From Watersipora subatra (lineage: Eukaryota > Bryozoa > Gymnolaemata > Cheilostomatida > Watersiporidae), in contig NC_088711.1 of assembly GCF_963576615.1 (NCBI RefSeq), positions 24,708,182 to 24,772,181 of the forward strand: DNA of 64,000 bases. The letters run 5' to 3'. A program made the position numbers and the translations under genes. The notes below the pieces were generated by a model that did not search any database, was not told the origin of the DNA, and worked only from the letters and a program-made list of their open reading frames with translations. Positions 59,738 to 64,000 of this stretch are shown piece by piece. How positions within the stretch are numbered: position 1 is the first letter of the stretch; every line of letters starts with the position of its first letter.

Positions 59738-60079
59738 TCATGCATTCCTCAATACCATCCATTGAAAGTTTGACTTCTTTCTTAAGGGTCTGTTGATCTG
59801 ACCAATCAGTTCACTGTTTGTAAATAACGTTTGTTTGACTAGGCATAAAAATCTGTAGTACTTTGTCATCAGTGAAAAATTAGCTCCTGTAAATGTCTTG
59901 AATCGTAAAAAGTAATCTGTCCACATGTCTATGTTTAAATCAAAAGCAGTAAAACTAGGAGTAGCTACTCCTTTATTCTCCATTGATTGTATTACTATTT
60001 CCATCAGCTGTCTAGTCTCCTCCATCTGCTGCTCTATCTGTTCTTTCTGCTGCTCCATCTGTTCTTTCTCCTGCTCCAT
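59738..60079 (-). pseudogene. Gypsy-type gag N-terminal segment
   Basis: An open frame of 113 codons begins in a Glu/Gln/Met coiled coil and continues through FDLNIDMWTDYFLRFKTF and GANFSLMTKYYRFLCLV, a pattern I know from Gypsy-type gag of invertebrates. A frameshift follows near 59830. Confidence 0.7.
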
Positions 60080-60260
60080 CTAATCTTTCTGCTGCTCCAT
60101 CTAATCTTTCTGCTGCTCCATCTGGTCCTTCTGCTGCTCCATCTAGTCCTTCTGCTGCTCCATCTAGTCCTTCTGCTGCTCCATCTGGTCCTTGTGCTGC
60201 TCCATCTGGTCCTTCTGCTGCTCTATATGTTCCTCGGCTGCTCCATCTGTTTCTTCTGCA
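60040..60260 (-). repeat. 21-bp repeat encoding coiled-coil heptads
   Basis: About ten units of the form ctgctgctccatctggtcct plus t. On minus they encode heptads (MEQQKDQ). Several units carry TAG where others have CAG. The Leu-rich plus-strand frame at 59987-60286 is a shadow. Confidence 0.85.
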
Positions 60261-60725
60261 GTGCCATCTGTTCAGTGAGCAGCTAAATCAGTTAATCAGT
60301 TAAAGTGGCCATGTTTCAATACACCATGGTAAGATAACTGTATCTGAATGTAATGTAGTTGTGTAGAAATGTGCTGTTGAAATATCCTTGTCGCCAATTA
60401 TGTTGTATTCTCTCATATACTAGTTTTTATTAGGATGCTGAACTGGGGGCAAAATGAAATGATAAAAATATATCCCACCTATATAATCAGAGGCGTGATA
60501 GCAATTTGGCTTTAACAGCAAACAAGGCATTAGTTTCATAAAAGTGTGTTGAAAAGCTCTATAGCTAAATATAGTAAAATTGTCATTAAAATATATGATT
60601 AGTGGTTTGTGTAGTACATTGTAATTTTCTAACAGAAGCTATGTTATTTTCACTGATATAACAAGGTTAGGAGATTATTTTGAGCTCCCGGAAATGGTTG
60701 TAAAAATATCAAAACTCATGTTTAA

Positions 60726-61481
60726 TCCTTTCGTAAGTGATGCGACATTAATGTCCCCCGGAGTTTTGAGCAAAGAGAAATTTATGTCGTTTAGGAAATC
60801 CCAAAAGCCGTTATCCGTCAGCCGTTTTGTTATTGGCTATTTTTGTTTAGTTCTTCAGATATTCTTTCAGTTTTATATTAGTAAACATAATATTATTGTG
60901 TTCGCTATAATAGTGAGTCAAACCTAACAAAAGAACAAAGTCACTATGGTCAAATGGTCACTACGGCAATCAACTACCACCGAGACATCTTCTATCGCGA
61001 ACTACTACTACGATTAAAACTACTATCGAAACGAAACAATGGCAAGTCAAACGAAACGCCCGCGTCAAAAAATTGCTACTAGAACCAACTACGAGGAACA
61101 TATTGCTGATTATGTGGTTGAAACTGATGAATCTTGTTCCAGTGAAAGCGATATTGATGCCAATGAATTCGATGTAGAGTCAGAAACCGATAGTGATGAA
61201 TCTGAACGTGCCGACGGTCATGATCCACGACGATGGTGGGGTTATGCAAAGGTGGCTGCTTCAAAAAATATTAAATGTAGTGATTTCTATGTGTATGAGT
61301 TACGTGTATTTTAAATTTTATGTAAATGAAAAAATTTTAAATTTTTAAAAATTTTAAAATTTTCCTGTAAATAAAAAAGTTATGACGTTTTATGTATCCT
61401 TATGTACAAATTGCTAGTCGTTTTGCAAATATATTCACTCTGTACACAAAGGTTCAATTACTTAATATACTTGCGAAAGGG
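60726..61481. mobile_element. piggyBac-like miniature element, 756 bp
   Basis: TTAA at 60722-60725 and 61482-61485. Ends tcctttcgtaag and, inverted, ccctttcgcaag. Carries an acidic N-terminal frame on plus. Confidence 0.82.
61039..61314 (+). CDS. piggyBac-like N-terminal acidic peptide, 91 aa
   Basis: ATG at 61039 to TAA at 61314. A basic start (MASQTKRPRQK) is followed by a Glu/Asp/Ser run (VETDESCSSESDIDANEFDV). This resembles the N-terminus of piggyBac transposases; the catalytic domain is absent and the last ~20 residues look unrelated. The frame is intact, but whether it is translated is unknown. Confidence 0.55.
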   Translation: MASQTKRPRQKIATRTNYEEHIADYVVETDESCSSESDIDANEFDVESETDSDESERADGHDPRRWWGYAKVAASKNIKCSDFYVYELRVF

Positions 61482-61485
61482 TTAA

Positions 61486-62859
61486 ACAATACTTTTGTTT
61501 AAACAGGCTAAAAATCATGTAAGGTTGCATTGTACTATTTCCTATCATTGGTCATCACAGTCTATTTTCTATTTTTTCAGCTTCTAGTTTTATAACGACA
61601 TCTTTGTCTTTGCCACCAGCTTGGAAAGAGTTGACACGTACACAAAACACGAATATTGTGCGTTTTAGTAAATAACATAATTATTAACATAATTAATTAA
61701 CATCGCGTTTAATAATACATGTAACAATAAACTGAACTCGTGCGACAGCTATCAAACACTATGTGTCTCTGTACATACCGTTGCATATATTATTTTATTT
61801 GTTAAATGAGTCCAGGATTATAACTATCTTGTTTTACATTACTTAGGTATTTAATGAGCAGACGGTACAGTACGCGCGCAAACCGGATGCAGTAAGACGA
61901 TTTGTTTAATATTAAAATAGTTTTGAATAAAATGTAGTTAACATTTATACGAAGCCAATATATTCTACAAACACCACATCTGTACTTGATGCGGATACCA
62001 TTATCAACGAAAACTCACTAAACATGGGATGAATGGGAAAAATTATACGCATTTATGTATGCAATGATGTCGCTGCAAGCCTGTGTTCGTCGTTTGTAGC
62101 ATCATTGCAACACAGGTACATAATGTATTTCTACTTATTATGACTACAGCATGCTGATTTTAGAAAGTTTTTTTCATCAGTACCTTAACCGTATAATAGT
62201 AATGTATAAACGCAATCCAAGTCATGTATTCTGCAACACTTGCGCAGTCTTGGTAACTAACTACATTTATATGTATATTATCGCTACTATTTATTTATTA
62301 AATACTTCTGAGTCAGTTGCTTTTAGACATAAGCAAATATACTTGTAAATATACATTCAAGGACTAGCTCGCTTTTGTCTAAATTGAGGGCGATGACCAG
62401 AAAACGATACAAAGGATTTTACATTATTTTGTGCTTGATAGAAATTGTACACATCTCTTCAAACATTTATGATTTGTTAAATTAAGGTTTGTTAAGTTTA
62501 ATTAAGCGTACAAATATCAAACCCACATTGAAAGAAAACTTGCACTCGCACCTAGCTGGTAAAGGATGTCAAAAAAACAAGGATTAGTAACAAACGATAT
62601 TTAACACAGACTTCAAAAATAAAACCAATATATTCTCTTGATATTAAATATCTAAAATTATTAACGATATGTTACACAAGTGTTATAAGCAACAGCATGC
62701 TGCCCAGCTCACAAAAAGAAACTGACGCAGCGCATTAAGGTTATCTAAGAAAATGTACAGCTACAGCAGGTAGGGGAAACCCCGTGCTGAAAAAAACAGC
62801 CAAAAATAATTCCATGAAGGTCGGCGATCAATTTACGGTCGCATCATAGAGGTAGATAT
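61486..62859. other. Flanking sequence, nothing coding
   Basis: AT-rich, no gene or element ends that I can support. Confidence 0.5.
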
Positions 62860-62929
62860 GGGGCAGATCAGAGCCATCGAGTGTAACACTGTTACACTGA
62901 GTGTTACACTCGATGGCTCTGGGGCAGAT
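62860..62929. repeat. Hairpin insertion between 9-bp direct repeats
   Basis: ggggcagat at 62860-62868 and 62921-62929 flank 52 bp holding a 20-bp perfect stem (gagccatcgagtgtaacact and complement) around a 9-nt loop. Confidence 0.9.
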
Positions 62930-64000
62930 GAACTTTATTAATCTACTTCTATAGGCCAATGAACTTAGTCTTAGATGTAGCATAACACCCGCCTTCGCAT
63001 GTAGCCGAGCCAGTTATTTTCATTTACTCATTATCGCGCAATTATGGACGATTTGTGCTACTATGATTTGCCATACATTCATCTAGCTTAGTCTAACGTT
63101 TTTACCACCAGTTCAGCTTTCTAGTTACATAGCAGTTAATTGAAAATTGAGTTTTGATAAGCCAGGTTAATAAGGTAAATTTTTCTCTCACCATGTGTGA
63201 CACAAAATCAACGCCCATATAAGGTTTACAACACAAATGTAGCAGCATCCTAAGTTAGAGTATTAAAGAATGCTGTTGTGGAAGTCAGTGTTGACTAGCC
63301 ACTTGCAAATTGGCTTTGCGTACAAGTTGTTTTCATGAAATGAGTAATAGCTCTCATGCACAACTGTAATTGTTGCAAGCAAGGCGACTGGCGAATGAGT
63401 GTAGTTCTTTATTACACTAGCTCTATAAGCATGAAAAGACGGAACAATTAGATACAATTCAATACAATCAAGCGTAATCCTGAAATGAGTTCACAAATAA
63501 TAAAAACTCAATCAGTTACACTTGTAAATATAAGAATGTCAATATATACGTGTACACTAAGCTGCACATAGAAAAGTTAACGTTACCACGCTGTTCTTAT
63601 TCATGATTAAGAACGTAATTCTTAGTCTTATAGTTTTGTCGCTCGTATTTCGTATTCCTTGCTCTGTGCTCTTTGTTCTCCCCTTTCACCCTGGAGCTCT
63701 TTTGCTTATATAGCAAGGGCTGGGTGTTAATCCATGGGCTTTCCACGCAAGCTGGCTTTTAAATTACAGGGGTAATCCGAGAATAGCTGAACACTTATAA
63801 TAATTAGAAAAGCTCAGCTTGGTAAATCCATCAAAATACATGTACATTGTTATTAATTAATACAAACGCTTCACATGCGTAGTTTTGTGTATTTTATATA
63901 AATCAGGATTGGATATAATTTTTAAAAATATATTTTGCTTTGTAACTTTTGTTCTAATTTTTATGGAGTAAGTAACATCATTCTAAATTGGATTGAAAAG
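62930..64000. other. Right edge of the window
   Basis: Apart from the TATA-containing stretch at 63590-63740, I see no feature. Confidence 0.4.
63590..63740 (-). repeat. Possible LTR-like or promoter-like sequence
   Basis: On minus, ctatataagc (about 63701-63710) is a good TATA box followed by a purine-rich, GC-richer leader with agagctccagggtgaaagg. It resembles the solo LTRs in the window but has no clear ends. It could also belong to a host promoter upstream of the RNF213-like gene. Confidence 0.3.

Larger units (their letters stand above)
57990..60290 (-). mobile_element. Degraded Gypsy-type LTR retroelement, gag and pol pieces
   Basis: On minus, from 60290 down: a heptad-repeat coiled coil, a gag segment (about 60000-59735), more capsid-like gag (59700-59522), an inserted miniature element (59520-59170), then a decayed zinc-knuckle region (59132-58875). 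Pol fragments follow to about 58000, including an integrase C-terminal-like piece near 58430-58350. Many stops and frameshifts. No LTRs were recognised. It lies upstream of the first coding exon of the RNF213-like gene. Confidence 0.75.

Noticed and set aside
59987-60286. Leu-rich plus-strand 99-aa protein
   Set aside because: Shadow of the minus-strand gag coiled-coil repeat.

Overview
This is eukaryotic, invertebrate-animal DNA. It is AT-rich, its genes are split by GT-AG introns, and it is dense with cut-and-paste transposons, miniature elements, tRNA-like SINEs and solo LTR-like pieces. Nothing fixes the species. The gene content and element mix would suit a lophotrochozoan such as a bryozoan or mollusc, but that is inference.

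One host gene spans almost the whole window on the minus strand. Seventeen coding exons between 55892 and 161 join in phase into 3201 nt (1067 codons) with no stop, and the gene runs off the left edge. In order they encode a double zinc ribbon, a long low-complexity linker with a nine-copy SGDNNQG repeat, a charged helical region, a CBM20-like carbohydrate-binding module split over two exons, and helical segments. That order and several short matches, recalled and not searched, identify the N-terminal third of an RNF213 (mysterin)-like protein. The AAA+ and ubiquitin-ligase parts would lie beyond the left edge.

The introns hold the rest. From 4.4 to 10.4 kb is a decayed plus-strand gene ending in a tesmin/TSO1-type CXC cysteine cluster; a ZBED-type hAT transposon (7629-9999, 8-bp target duplication, one internal stop) is inserted in it. 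From 12.9 to 15.2 kb is a pogo/Tigger remnant. From 16.3 to 17.3 kb an LTR-like sequence sits inside a TA-flanked element, and three TTAA-flanked fold-back elements lie at 11.1, 17.3 and 20.6 kb. From 28968 to 33964 is a near-complete PIF/Harbinger element with 21-bp terminal repeats, a TAA target duplication, a five-exon DDE transposase and a MADF-type partner. Further right are a long-armed fold-back (39.8-40.5 kb), a 60-bp perfect palindrome (42.5 kb), and three piggyBac-like miniature elements (25.3, 49.4 and 60.7 kb), two of which keep a short acidic reading frame. A Tigger miniature element (57.2 kb) and a broken Gypsy-type retroelement (58.0-60.3 kb) lie upstream of the first coding exon.

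The best candidate for something poorly described is the CXC-cluster gene: multi-exon, transposon-like in behaviour, and bracketed by diverged inverted repeats. The most complete mobile unit is the Harbinger element.
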